From positions 5,332,001 through 5,396,000 of the forward strand of contig NZ_JAUSUZ010000001.1 in the NCBI RefSeq assembly GCF_030813715.1: DNA of 64,000 nucleotides. Direction: 5' to 3'. Below the pieces are notes generated by a model that saw only the letters and a program-made list of their open reading frames with translations, was not told where the DNA came from and made no database searches. The stretch is from Catenuloplanes indicus. GTDB lineage: Bacteria; Actinomycetota; Actinomycetes; Mycobacteriales; Micromonosporaceae. Positions 1 to 8,302 of this stretch are shown here, piece by piece. Each line of letters begins with the position of its first letter. Within the stretch, counting starts at the first letter, position 1. Position numbers and translations under genes: made by a program.

Positions 1-1029
1 CGCGGCCACGCCGGTCCAGTACGGAACGTCCCGGCCGGTGAGCAGCAGCGTGATCTCTTCCGGGTCGACGAACGCCAGCGGGCCGAACGACACCGGCGCG
101 ACCAGCAGCAGCACCGGGCCGCTGATTCGGCGCCGCCGGCCGGGGCGGGCCGGGCGCAGCGTGCGCGCGTGCGGCTGGAGCGCCGCGGCCGCGAACGCCA
201 CGATCGGGATCATCAGCATCGCCAGGTCGGTGCCGGCCTGTCCGGCGCCGCCCGCGATGGCGGCCAGTGCCACGCCCGCCACCAGGCCGCCGACCAGCAC
301 CATCCGGGGGCCGCCGTGCCCGCCGTACGCACGCCAGAACGGCTCGTCCAGCACGGCCGCGGCGAACCAGCCGATCGCGATCGCGGCGGCCGCGGCCAGC
401 AGCGTCTCGGTCAGGCCGCCGAGCGCACCGGCCCAGAGCCACGGCGCCAGGATCGCCAGCCCGGCGCCGAGCGCCAGCAGCCGGGCCGGCCATCGGCTGT
501 CCATAGTCGCTTCATCTGCTGAAGACGACTCTTCGGAAATTTCGGTCTTGTTGCGTCCGGCCAGCGTGAGTGCGAGCACGCCGAGCGCGGCCACCGCGGC
601 CAGCGCCAGCAGATAGATCTCGTGCTCCAGCGTCGGCACCAGCCGCAGCAGGCTGAACACGCCGAGCGCACCCGCGCCCAGCAGCCACGCGCGCCCGGCC
701 GCCCGCACACCGGCCGACCGCGGCAGCACCGCCAGCAGCACGCTCGGGATCGCGGCCAGCACGGCCGCCACCACGCCGCAGATCGCGGCCACGCCACCCG
801 GCGCGTCCCCGGTCGTGGCCAGCCCGAGCTGCTCGACGAACCAGCCGATCCACTGTGCGGCCACGGTGACCACGGCAATCCAGACGCCGGCGAACGCGGC
901 GCCCACCACCGGCCACGGGTTGCCGCGCGGCGCACCCGGATCCCACGGCGGGACCGGAGGATAGGGCCCCGGCGGACCCGGGTACGGCAGCGGCTGTCCT
1001 GAGGGCGGGGGCGGGCCAGGCACAGTCAT
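1..1029 (-). CDS. Multi-pass membrane protein with Pro-rich N-terminus (partial, C-terminus beyond window)
   Basis: Read from ATG 1029 there is no stop to the window edge, so 343 codons are visible. The first 40 residues are rich in Pro and Gly. They are followed by about nine hydrophobic segments (roughly residues 45-70, 80-105, 115-135, 140-160, 190-210, 215-235, 255-275, 280-300 and 315-335) and an acidic loop near 165-180. I recognise no family; it could be an uncharacterised integral membrane protein or permease subunit. A TACTGT box at 1037-1042 (minus strand) lies 7 nt before the ATG, which suggests leaderless transcription divergent from glpD. Confidence 0.75.
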   Translation of the reverse strand, partial: MTVPGPPPPSGQPLPYPGPPGPYPPVPPWDPGAPRGNPWPVVGAAFAGVWIAVVTVAAQWIGWFVEQLGLATTGDAPGGVAAICGVVAAVLAAIPSVLLAVLPRSAGVRAAGRAWLLGAGALGVFSLLRLVPTLEHEIYLLALAAVAALGVLALTLAGRNKTEISEESSSADEATMDSRWPARLLALGAGLAILAPWLWAGALGGLTETLLAAAAAIAIGWFAAAVLDEPFWRAYGGHGGPRMVLVGGLVAGVALAAIAGGAGQAGTDLAMLMIPIVAFAAAALQPHARTLRPARPGRRRRISGPVLLLVAPVSFGPLAFVDPEEITLLLTGRDVPYWTGVAA

Positions 1030-1036
1030 GATCCGC

Positions 1037-1046
1037 ACAGTACGGC
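1037..1046. promoter_or_regulatory. Divergent -10 boxes sharing a TA between membrane protein and glpD
   Basis: The minus-strand TACTGT (1037-1042) and a weaker plus-strand TACGGC (1041-1046) overlap by the TA at 1041-1042. Start codons are 1029 (minus) and 1073 (plus). The glpD side would carry a short leader containing the GAGGGGAG ribosome binding site. Confidence 0.4.
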
Positions 1047-1072
1047 TACAGCGTCACGAGAGGGGAGTTACG

Positions 1073-2899
1073 GTGGGACACGTGCGTGACCCAGCCGTGT
1101 CTCGATACACCGCCGGCCAGCTCTCCCCGCTGCGCCGCGCCGCCGACCTCCGCCGCCTGCGCAGCGAGCGCTTCGACGTGCTCGTGATCGGCGGCGGCGT
1201 CACCGGCGCCGGCGCCGCGCTGGACGCCGCCTCCCGAGGCCTCAAGGTGGCCCTGGTCGAGGCGCGTGACCTGGCCGCCGGCACGTCCAGCCGCTCCTCC
1301 AAGCTGATCCACGGTGGCCTGCGCTACCTGGAGCAGCTGGAACTGCATCTGGTGCACGAGGCGCTGACCGAGCGCGGCCTGCTCGCCACCCGGATCGCAC
1401 CGCACCTGGTGCGCCCGGTGCCGATCCTGGTGCCGCTGGAGGGCCGCGAGGGTCCGCGCGAGTGGCCGGTGCGCGCGTTCCGCCGGGCCTACTACGGAGC
1501 CGGCGTCGCGGCGTACGACGTGTTCGCCGGCCTGTTCGGCGGCGGCCGCGGCATGCCGCTGCACCGGCACCTCACCCGCACCGGCGCGCGGGAGATCTTC
1601 CCCAGCCTCCGGCCCGACGTGCTGACCGGCGCGATCCGCTACTACGACGGCCAGGTCGACGACGCGCGCCTGGTGGTCAACACCGCCCGTACCGCGGCCA
1701 GCCTCGGCGCGGCCGTGGTCACCAGCGCCCGGGTCACCGGCCTGCTCCGCCAGGCCCGCGAGGTCACCGGCGTGCGCATCCGCGACATGGAGGCGCCGGC
1801 CGGCTCGCCGGACGCGGAGTTCGAGGTCAAGGCGCGCACGGTGATCGCGGCCACCGGCGTGTGGAGCGACGACATCACGCGAATGCTGCGTGAGGTCGGC
1901 GTCCGGCCGGGGCTGCGGGTGCGCGCGTCCAAGGGCGTGCACCTGGTGGTGCCGCGCTCCGCGATCACCGGCGAGGCCGGGCTCATCCTGCGTACCGCGA
2001 AGTCGGTGTTGTTCGTCATCCCGTGGGGCGGTCACTGGATCATCGGGACCACGGACACGGACTGGCAGCTCGACCGGTCCCACCCGGCCGCGTCCGCGAG
2101 CGACATCCAATACCTGCTCGACCAGGTCAACAAGGTGCTCGACCGGCCGCTGAGCACGGACGACATCCAGGGCGTCTACGCCGGTCTGCGCCCGCTGCTG
2201 GCCGGCGAGGCCGACTCGACGTCCCGGCTGTCCCGCGAGCACGCGGTCGTCGAGCCGATGCTCGGGCTGCTGCTGGTCGCCGGCGGTAAGTACACGACAT
2301 ACCGGGTGATGGCCGCGGACGTGGTCGACAGGGCCGCGCGCCGGCTCGGCCCCTCGGTGCGGCGCTCCCGCACCGACCAGCTGCCGCTGCTCGGCGCGGA
2401 CGGCTACGCGGCGGCCTGGCGCGACCGGGCCGACCTGGCCCGCCGCCACGCGATGCCGGTCGGCGTGGTCGAACACCTGCTGGAGCGTTACGGCACGCTC
2501 GCCATGCACCTGATCGCCATGATCGACGCCGACCCGCTGCTGGCCACGCCGCTGGCCGGCGCACCGGAATACCTGGCGGTCGAGGTCGCCTACGCCGCAC
2601 ACGCCGAGGGCGCGCTGCACCTCGACGACGTGCTCACCCGCCGCACCCGCATCTCGTTCGAGACGCCGGACCGCGGCACCGAGAGCGCCGAACAGGCCGC
2701 CGAGATCATGGGCTCCGTACTCGGCTGGGACGACGCCGTCCGCGCCCGCGAGGTCGAGCACTACCTGGCCCGCGTCGCCGCCGAACGCCAGTCCCAGCTG
2801 ATGCCCGACGACCTCACCGCCGACGCCGCCCGCCTCGGCGCCGCCGACGTCCGCGGTTTCGCCGCCGACCGCAACGAGGCCGACCTCCCGCAGCTCTAG
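1073..2899 (+). CDS. glpD: Glycerol-3-phosphate dehydrogenase (FAD-dependent)
   Basis: Oxidises sn-glycerol-3-phosphate to dihydroxyacetone phosphate at the membrane and passes electrons to quinone. The GTG at 1073 is preferred over the upstream ATG 1028 because GAGGGGAG sits 6 nt before it. This gives about 608 residues, usual for the family. An N-terminal FAD fold starts with GGGVTGAG (about residues 40-47), followed by the GlpD segment SSRSSKLIHGGLRYLE (about 70-85), the FAD motif near VIAATGVWSDD and a C-terminal DAO_C-like helical domain. No glpF or glpK lies next to it, so it is not in a visible glycerol operon. Confidence 0.95.
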   Translation: MGHVRDPAVSRYTAGQLSPLRRAADLRRLRSERFDVLVIGGGVTGAGAALDAASRGLKVALVEARDLAAGTSSRSSKLIHGGLRYLEQLELHLVHEALTERGLLATRIAPHLVRPVPILVPLEGREGPREWPVRAFRRAYYGAGVAAYDVFAGLFGGGRGMPLHRHLTRTGAREIFPSLRPDVLTGAIRYYDGQVDDARLVVNTARTAASLGAAVVTSARVTGLLRQAREVTGVRIRDMEAPAGSPDAEFEVKARTVIAATGVWSDDITRMLREVGVRPGLRVRASKGVHLVVPRSAITGEAGLILRTAKSVLFVIPWGGHWIIGTTDTDWQLDRSHPAASASDIQYLLDQVNKVLDRPLSTDDIQGVYAGLRPLLAGEADSTSRLSREHAVVEPMLGLLLVAGGKYTTYRVMAADVVDRAARRLGPSVRRSRTDQLPLLGADGYAAAWRDRADLARRHAMPVGVVEHLLERYGTLAMHLIAMIDADPLLATPLAGAPEYLAVEVAYAAHAEGALHLDDVLTRRTRISFETPDRGTESAEQAAEIMGSVLGWDDAVRAREVEHYLARVAAERQSQLMPDDLTADAARLGAADVRGFAADRNEADLPQL

Positions 2900-3321
2900 G
2901 ATCACGCAGGCCGCTTCCCGACCCACCACTTCCGGCGCGGCCCGGCCCCGGCATGCTCCCGCGGGCGCCGGGCTTCCACGAATCCCACATCCCGGCCGGC
3001 TGCGGGTCGCTTGCTTCCTTCTCCGCTTCCGGCGTGGCCCGGTCCGTATGCTTCCGCGGGCCGAACTCGCCGTCCGGCACCGCGACGGCATCGGAGAGAA
3101 CCGCAGCACCTTCGCCGTATCGCAATATTCGCGGCGCGGCGCGAAGGTGTCTCCTACGACGGTGCCGAGAGGACCGCAGCAGCTTTGCCCTATCGCGGTG
3201 GCCTCTGGAGGTCCGCTTGGCCCAGGCCGCCCGGCGGCCCCCGAGGGCTTTGTGGCGCTGGCGGCGCGGCAGCCCTTGTGGCGCTGGCGGTCCGGCGGCC
3301 CGGGAAGCGGGAGAATCCGTT
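2900..3321. other. Gene-free gap with dispersed repeat copies
   Basis: No gene was supported in these 422 bases between convergent glpD and the GlcD-like gene. They hold two degenerate copies of the dispersed element whose core is GCATGCTCCCGCGGGC (2925-2975 and 3019-3062). There is an imperfect direct repeat of about 30 bp (near 3095-3125 and 3168-3198, both starting GAGAG.ACCGCAGCA) and a short repeat TTGTGGCGCTGGCGG (near 3249 and 3274). A fragment of the repeat's outer end, in inverted orientation, lies at 3300-3325 overlapping the stop of the GlcD-like gene. Confidence 0.7.
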
Positions 3322-4716
3322 TTACAGGATTTTTCCGGGATTCAGCAGGCCGGCCGGGTCGAGGGCGTCCTTGATCGCGCGTTGGACGCGCATGCCGACC
3401 GGCCCGGCCTCGCGGGCCAGCCACTCGCGTTTGAGGAGGCCGACGCCGTGTTCGCCGGTGCAGGTGCCGCCGAGGGCGAGGCCGAGTTCCATGATCTCGT
3501 TGAAGACCGCGCGGCCGCGGGTGAGGACGGCCGGGTCGGTGCGGTCGACCACGATGTTCGGATGCATGTTGCCGTCACCGGCGTGGCCCACCGTGCCGAC
3601 CGGGATGCCGTGCCGCTCCGCGATCTGCTCGACGCCGTCCAGCAGTTCGGCCAGCCGGGCGCGGGGCACCGCCACGTCGTCGATGATCAGGGCGCCGATG
3701 CCCTGCGGGTAGGTCTCGGCGGCCAGCCGTTCCATCGCGGCGTGGGCGAGGCGGCGGGCCTCCAGGAGTGCGGCGGCCTCGGTCGCGTCGGTGGCCGCGA
3801 AGACCTCCTCGGCACCGGCGGCGAGGCAGGCCTCCGCGATCAGCTCCAGGTCGGCGGGGGCCCGGGGGCCGGTGTCCGCGGCGGCCAGCAGCAGCGCGCG
3901 GGCGTCGGTGCGCAGACCCATCGGACGGTACGCCTCGATCGCGCGCAGATGGGTGCGGTCGAGCAGTTCGAGCAGGCTGGGGGAGAGGCCCCGGGCGGCG
4001 ATCGCGGCCACGGCCCGCCCGGCGGCTGCGGTCGAGCCGAACACCGCGACCAGCGTCAACGCGTCCTCGGCGGGTGGGCGCAGCGCGAGCGTCACCTCGG
4101 TGATCACGCCGAGCGTGCCCTCCGAGCCGGTGAACAGGCGGGTCAGGTCGTACCCGGCGACGCCCTTCGCGGTGCGGCGGCCGGTGCGCAGCACCTCGCC
4201 GGTGGCGAGCACCACTTCGAGGCCGAGCACGTACTCCGCGGTCACGCCGTACTTCACGCAGCACATGCCGCCCGCGTTGGTGGCCACGTTGCCGCCGATC
4301 GTGCTGGTCTGCCACGAGCCCGGGTCCGGCGGGTAGCGCAGCCCGGCCCGCGCCACCTCGGCGGCCAGCACGGCGTTGACCACGCCGGGCTGCACCACAG
4401 CGGTCCGGTTGACCGGGTCGATCTCCCGGATCGCGGTCATCGCGGTCGTGGACAGCACGATCGCGCCGTCCACCGCGTTCGCCGCGCCGGCCAGCCCGGT
4501 CCGCGCGCCCTGCGGCACCACCGGCACGTGCAGCTCGGCGGCGATCCGCAGCACGTCGGCGACCTGGCCGGTGGTGCGCGGCCGGACCACCACGGCGGGC
4601 GTGCCGGAGTCGCACAGGTCGGCCTCGTCGTGCCGGTGCGATGCGAGCAGGTCGTGGTCGGTCAGCACCGCCTCGGCGGGCAGCACCTCCGCCAATCGCG
4701 CGATCAGGTCCGCCAT
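3322..4716 (-). CDS. FAD-linked oxidase, GlcD / D-lactate dehydrogenase family
   Basis: A 464-residue flavoprotein of the glycolate oxidase GlcD / D-2-hydroxyacid dehydrogenase family. The PCMH-type FAD domain occupies about residues 30-215, with the VPQGARTGLAG loop near 70-80. The C-terminal FAD-oxidase domain has HAGDGNMHPN and CTGEHGVGLLKREWL near the end, the usual substrate/metal and flavin contacts, and the protein ends in LLNPGKIL as family members do. No glcE/glcF partner is adjacent, so a stand-alone D-lactate or 2-hydroxyacid dehydrogenase is more likely than a glycolate oxidase complex. TACCGT 6 nt before the ATG suggests a leaderless transcript. Confidence 0.9.
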   Translation of the reverse strand: MADLIARLAEVLPAEAVLTDHDLLASHRHDEADLCDSGTPAVVVRPRTTGQVADVLRIAAELHVPVVPQGARTGLAGAANAVDGAIVLSTTAMTAIREIDPVNRTAVVQPGVVNAVLAAEVARAGLRYPPDPGSWQTSTIGGNVATNAGGMCCVKYGVTAEYVLGLEVVLATGEVLRTGRRTAKGVAGYDLTRLFTGSEGTLGVITEVTLALRPPAEDALTLVAVFGSTAAAGRAVAAIAARGLSPSLLELLDRTHLRAIEAYRPMGLRTDARALLLAAADTGPRAPADLELIAEACLAAGAEEVFAATDATEAAALLEARRLAHAAMERLAAETYPQGIGALIIDDVAVPRARLAELLDGVEQIAERHGIPVGTVGHAGDGNMHPNIVVDRTDPAVLTRGRAVFNEIMELGLALGGTCTGEHGVGLLKREWLAREAGPVGMRVQRAIKDALDPAGLLNPGKIL

Positions 4717-4722
4717 CCTTCG

Positions 4723-4732
4723 ACGGTACGGT
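4723..4732. promoter_or_regulatory. Divergent leaderless promoters with overlapping -10 boxes
   Basis: Minus-strand TACCGT (4723-4728) serves the GlcD-like gene (ATG 4716) and plus-strand TACGGT (4727-4732) serves the DUF4031 gene (GTG 4739). Each box is 6 nt from its start codon and the two share the TA at 4727-4728. Confidence 0.55.
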
Positions 4733-4738
4733 TAGCGA

Positions 4739-5026
4739 GTGATCTTCGTCGACCCGCCCGCGTGGCCCGCCCACGGCCGGCTGTGGGCACACATGGTCAG
4801 TGACCTGTCCCTGGACGAGCTGCACGCGTTCGCGGCGCGGATCGGCGCGCCGCGCCGGGCGTTCGACCGCGATCACTACGACGTGCCGGCCGAGCGCCTG
4901 GAGACCGCGGTCCGGCTCGGCGCGCGCCTGGTCTCCAGCCGGGAGATCGTGGCGGTGCTGCGCGCCTCCGGTCTGCGGAAGCCGAAGCACACGGTCAGGC
5001 GGTCAGCTCCGCCAGTTCCCGATTGA
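4739..5026 (+). CDS. DUF4031 domain protein
   Basis: A small protein of 95 residues starting at GTG with IFVDPPAWPAHGRLWAHMVSD, the characteristic opening of DUF4031 proteins. It continues with an Arg/Asp-rich segment (FDRDHYDVPAERLETAVRLGA) and SSREIVAVLRASGLR. No biochemical function is established for the family as far as I know. Its 3' end overlaps the end of the convergent HD hydrolase gene by 32 nt. Family recognition is by residue pattern only. Confidence 0.75.
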   Translation: MIFVDPPAWPAHGRLWAHMVSDLSLDELHAFAARIGAPRRAFDRDHYDVPAERLETAVRLGARLVSSREIVAVLRASGLRKPKHTVRRSAPPVPD

Positions 5027-5627
5027 GGTTGGCGCGAGCCGGTGCCTCCCAGCGCGCGGCCAGCTCCGGGTCGCGGAACAGCGCGGGCAGATCGAGCAGA
5101 CCGCGCAGCACGGCCGCGCGCCCCAGGCGGAACAGCTCGTCCGGCACGTGCGCGTACTCACGGCGTACCCCCTGGGTGTATTGCCGGTATTCGGCCGCAG
5201 GCCGGGCCAGCACCGCCAGGTCGGCGTCGCAGAGCAGCGCGCCGTCGGTGTCGCCGTCGTCCACCGCGTGCCCGGCCGTGAGCAGCACCAGTCGTGCCAC
5301 CTCGGCGGCCCCGTCGTGCGGGACACCCAGACGTGTCAGGTCCGACGACGCCAGGTGTGCGCTGGCCTCCTCGTTGCCGGTGGCGGCCGGGTCGTAGATC
5401 GCGTCGTGGTACCAGACCGCGAGCCGGACCAGGTGCGGGGCGCGGGCCTTCGCGGCGTAGCGGTCCACGGTGGACAGCATCGAGGTCAGGTGCGCCTCGT
5501 CGTGGTATGCCCGGTGCGGCTCGCGCCAGCGGGCCAGCAGTGCCGCGCCCGCGCGGTCGCCCGGGTCCGTGCCGCCCGCGCCGGCCAGCGCGTCGCGCCA
5601 GCCCGCCAGGAGATGCTCGTCGCTCAC
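4995..5627 (-). CDS. HD-domain metal-dependent phosphohydrolase
   Basis: A 210-residue all-helical HD superfamily protein. Metal ligands are visible in YHDEAHLTSML (about residue 40) and WYHDAIYDP (about 70), with further His/Asp in AGHAVDDGDTDGALLCDADLAVLA (about 115-140). This layout matches the short predicted metal-dependent HD phosphohydrolases annotated in many actinobacteria. The substrate is unknown. It starts at GTG 5627, divergent from the FUSC-type gene, and its last 32 bases overlap the DUF4031 gene. Confidence 0.85.
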   Translation of the reverse strand: MSDEHLLAGWRDALAGAGGTDPGDRAGAALLARWREPHRAYHDEAHLTSMLSTVDRYAAKARAPHLVRLAVWYHDAIYDPAATGNEEASAHLASSDLTRLGVPHDGAAEVARLVLLTAGHAVDDGDTDGALLCDADLAVLARPAAEYRQYTQGVRREYAHVPDELFRLGRAAVLRGLLDLPALFRDPELAARWEAPARANLNRELAELTA

Positions 5628-5677
5628 CCGGTCATCCTGGCAGGGGAACGACCATGATCGGCGGTAGGGTCGGCGTC

Positions 5678-6817
5678 ATGGGCAGCGCGCCGTTCGGTCA
5701 GCGGGTGGCCGACCTGGGCCGCCGGTCCGGCGGCACGTTCCGCGAGCGGCTGAGCCGGGTGCGTGGCAACGCGGCCCTCGCGCTGCAGACCGGTGTGGCG
5801 GCCGGCATCGCCTGGCTGATCGCGAACGACCTGTTGCACCACCAGACGCCGTTCTTCGCGCCGATCGCCGCCGTGATCACGCTCGCGGTCTCCGTGGGTC
5901 AACGGCTGCGCCGCGCGTTCGAGCTGGTGATAGGCGTGGCGCTGGGCATCGCGGTCGGCGACGCGCTGATCCTGCTGATCGGCACCGGACCGTGGCAGAT
6001 CGGCCTGTCCGTGGGCCTGGCCGTGGCCGCCGCGATCTTCCTCGGCGGCGGCTCGTCGCTGGTCGTGCAGGCCAGCTCGTCCGCGGTGCTGGTCGCCACA
6101 CTGACGCCGCCGACCGAGGGCATCTACCTGGGCAGGTTCTGGGACGCGCTGATCGGCGGCGCGGTCGGCCTGGCCGTGATGGCGCTGCTGCTGCCGATCA
6201 ACCCGCTCACCGTGGTCACCCGCGCGGCCGGCCCGGCGCTGGACGTGCTCGCGTACGGCCTGCGGGACGCGGCCGCGGCGCTGTCCGCCGGTGAGCCGGA
6301 CCGTGCGGCCGAGGTGCTGGACCGGCTGCGCGCGGCCGAGACCGACCTGAGCACGATGGACGAGGCGATCAAGGCGGGCCGGGAGAACGCCACGCTGGCC
6401 CCGGTGCGCTGGCGGGCGCGTGCGCCGCTCGCCCAGTACCTGGACAGCGCGCAGTACGTGGCGCACGCGCTGCGCAACAGCCGCGTGCTGGTCCGCCGGA
6501 TCATCACGATGCTGAACGACGGCGAGCCGGTGCCGAACACGCTGGTGGCCGGGGTGACCGCGCTCGGTGAGGCGGTCGAGTTGCTCCGCACCGAACTGGA
6601 ACTCGGCGTGGAGCCGGAGGCCGCCCGCGGCCGCGCGCTGAGTGCCGCGTCCGCGGCCGGGCTGGCCTACGCGGAAGGCGTCGGCTTCTCCGGCTCGGTG
6701 GTGGTGGCGCAGCTGCGGTCCACCGCGACGGACCTGGTCCGGGCCTCGGGCGTGGCGCACGAGGAGTCGATCCGGCAGGTCCGCCGCGCGTTCGGCCGGC
6801 ACGCACCCGACCTCTGA
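5678..6817 (+). CDS. FUSC / aromatic acid exporter family membrane protein
   Basis: Integral membrane protein of about 379 residues with an N-terminal block of six hydrophobic segments (residues 25-185). It resembles FUSC/ArAE proteins, with TPFFAPIAAVITL, GQRLRRAFELVIGVALGIAVGD and a helical cytosolic C-terminal half. Family members are linked to efflux of aromatic or hydrophobic acids, but the substrate here is unknown. ATG 5678 is chosen because TAGGGT (5665-5670) lies 7 nt upstream, the leaderless pattern common in this window. ATG 5654, preceded by AGGGGA, is an in-frame alternative. Confidence 0.8.
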   Translation: MGSAPFGQRVADLGRRSGGTFRERLSRVRGNAALALQTGVAAGIAWLIANDLLHHQTPFFAPIAAVITLAVSVGQRLRRAFELVIGVALGIAVGDALILLIGTGPWQIGLSVGLAVAAAIFLGGGSSLVVQASSSAVLVATLTPPTEGIYLGRFWDALIGGAVGLAVMALLLPINPLTVVTRAAGPALDVLAYGLRDAAAALSAGEPDRAAEVLDRLRAAETDLSTMDEAIKAGRENATLAPVRWRARAPLAQYLDSAQYVAHALRNSRVLVRRIITMLNDGEPVPNTLVAGVTALGEAVELLRTELELGVEPEAARGRALSAASAAGLAYAEGVGFSGSVVVAQLRSTATDLVRASGVAHEESIRQVRRAFGRHAPDL

Positions 6818-6822
6818 GATCG

Positions 6823-8067
6823 TTACCGCAGCGCGTCGATCAGCGCGTCCACGTCCGCCTCGGTGCTGCCCAGGCCGACGCTGACCCGCAGCGCGGTCGG
6901 CGGCAGCGTGAGCCCGGACCGCGCGGACGCCTCCGAGAGCAGGCGCTTGGCCAGCGGGTGCGCGCAGAACAGCCCGTCCCGTACGCCGATGTTGTGCTCC
7001 CGGCCCAGCTCCGCCGCGACGTCGGAGGAGTCCCGGCCGGCCACCGCGAACGACACGATCCCGACCCGCTCCGCGTCCGCACCGAACGTGCGCAGCTCGA
7101 CCACGCCGGGGATCGACGCCAGGCCCGCGCGCAGCCGTGCCACCAGCCGCTCCTCGTCCCGGCGTAGCGCGTCCCGGTCCGCGACCTGCAGCGCGGCGCA
7201 GACCGCGGCCAGCGCCACCGCGCCCAGCAGGTTCGGCGTGCCGGCCTCGTGCCGGGCCGGTCCGGTGTTCCAGACCACGTCGTGCGTGCCGGTGCCGACC
7301 CGGGCGGTGGCGCCGCCGCCGCGCAGGTACGGGCCGGCCGCGTCCAGCCAGTCGCCGCGCCCGGCCAGCACACCGGCGCCGAACGGCGCGTAGAGCTTGT
7401 GGCCGGAGATCGCCACGTAGTCCACGTCCAGCTCGGTGATGTCCACCGGCAGGTGCGGGGCCAGCTGCGCCGCGTCCAGCGCGATCCGGGCGCCGTGCCG
7501 GTGCGCGATCCGGGCCAGCTCCGCGACCGGCCAGACCTCGCCGGTGACGTTGCTGGCGCCGGTCACCGCGACCAGGATGTGCGCCGGTGCGTCCGCGCCC
7601 CGGCGCAGCTCGGCCAGCGCGGCGCTGAGCGTGCGGACCGCCTCGGCCGGGGAGGCCGGCACCGGCAGCCGCAGCGGGTGGCCGGGCCAGGGCAGCAGGT
7701 TCGCGTGGTGCTCGCCGCCGAACGTGACCACGGTGGTGCCCTCCGGCAGCGCCGAGGCCAGCAGGTTCAGCGCGTCCGTGGTGTTCCGCGTGAAGATCAC
7801 GTGGTCCTCGGCGCGGGCGCCCAGGAAGTCCGCGACGGTCTGCCGGGCCCGCTCGTAGGCGAGCGTGCAGCGCTGGGAGAGCGCACCGGCGCCCCGGTGG
7901 ACGCTGGCGTACCAGGGCAGGATCGCGTTCACGGCCTCGGCGGCCGCGGTGGCACAGGGCGCGGTGGCCGCGTAGTCGAGGTTGATCTGGCCGGGCACGC
8001 CGAGCACGGTCGGCACGTGCGGCGCGGCGGCGTCGGTGGTGGTGACGGGCAGCGTGATCGTGGACAT
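6823..8067 (-). CDS. Class V aminotransferase, cysteine desulfurase / selenocysteine lyase-like
   Basis: A PLP enzyme of 414 residues. INLDYAATAP opens the fold, FTRNTTDALNLLA and HHANLLPW form the cofactor pocket, LDAAQLAPH carries the PLP-binding Asp, and SGHKLYAPFGAG carries the Schiff-base Lys. NLLGAVALA and a C-terminal small domain follow. Family members remove sulfur or selenium from cysteine analogues, or act as isopenicillin-epimerase-like enzymes. DGLFCAHPLAKRLL holds the only Cys near the usual catalytic loop. It starts at ATG 8067 with GGAGG 7 nt upstream. The upstream SAM-IV riboswitch ties it to sulfur or methionine metabolism. Confidence 0.9.
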   Translation of the reverse strand: MSTITLPVTTTDAAAPHVPTVLGVPGQINLDYAATAPCATAAAEAVNAILPWYASVHRGAGALSQRCTLAYERARQTVADFLGARAEDHVIFTRNTTDALNLLASALPEGTTVVTFGGEHHANLLPWPGHPLRLPVPASPAEAVRTLSAALAELRRGADAPAHILVAVTGASNVTGEVWPVAELARIAHRHGARIALDAAQLAPHLPVDITELDVDYVAISGHKLYAPFGAGVLAGRGDWLDAAGPYLRGGGATARVGTGTHDVVWNTGPARHEAGTPNLLGAVALAAVCAALQVADRDALRRDEERLVARLRAGLASIPGVVELRTFGADAERVGIVSFAVAGRDSSDVAAELGREHNIGVRDGLFCAHPLAKRLLSEASARSGLTLPPTALRVSVGLGSTEADVDALIDALR

Positions 8068-8074
8068 GCGACGA

Positions 8075-8122
8075 CCTCCGGGGTCTCGAGGGACCCCGAG
8101 CACACCGTCGGGAACGGGGTCC
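8075..8122 (-). promoter_or_regulatory. Alternative hairpins at the ribosome binding site below the SAM-IV riboswitch
   Basis: On the minus strand CGGGGTC (8092-8098) can pair with GACCCCG (8079-8085), a stem touching the GGAGG (8075-8079) of the aminotransferase gene. The upstream GGACCCCG (8115-8122) is equally complementary to CGGGGTCC (8091-8098). The two pairings exclude each other, which suits a translational ON/OFF switch. This is inferred from complementarity; folding was not computed. Confidence 0.5.
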
Positions 8123-8149
8123 GCGCTTGCCCGTGCGGACAGCCGCACA

Positions 8150-8238
8150 GGCCTGGTCATCACCCGGGGCACCCCACCGCGAACTGACGAGGGTTGCCGG
8201 CCAGCAAGCCGGGGCTTATCTGCTGGCGCTCGTGACCT
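8150..8238 (-). ncRNA. SAM-IV riboswitch
   Basis: Read on the minus strand the element starts with GGTCACGAGCGCCAGC, continues through AAGCCCCGGCTTGCTGGCC and GGCAACCCTC, and closes with GGTGGGGTGCCCCGGGTGA and TGACCAGG. These match my memory of the actinobacterial SAM-IV consensus almost base for base, including the terminal GGTCA/TGACC pairing. A TATCAT -10 box (8246-8251, minus) sits just before its 5' end. It precedes a cysteine-desulfurase-like gene, a sulfur-metabolism context expected for this S-adenosylmethionine sensor. Confidence 0.9.
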
Positions 8239-8302
8239 GACGGCAATGATAGCCATGAACGAGGTGATCGTGGCAAGCCCTCCGGCGGATACGCTGAACC
8301 CC

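Noticed and set aside
1046-3424. Very long open frame antisense to glpD
   Set aside because: An effect of high GC, where stop codons are rare in other frames; the antisense translation is low-complexity and lacks domains, while the plus strand encodes a full GlpD.
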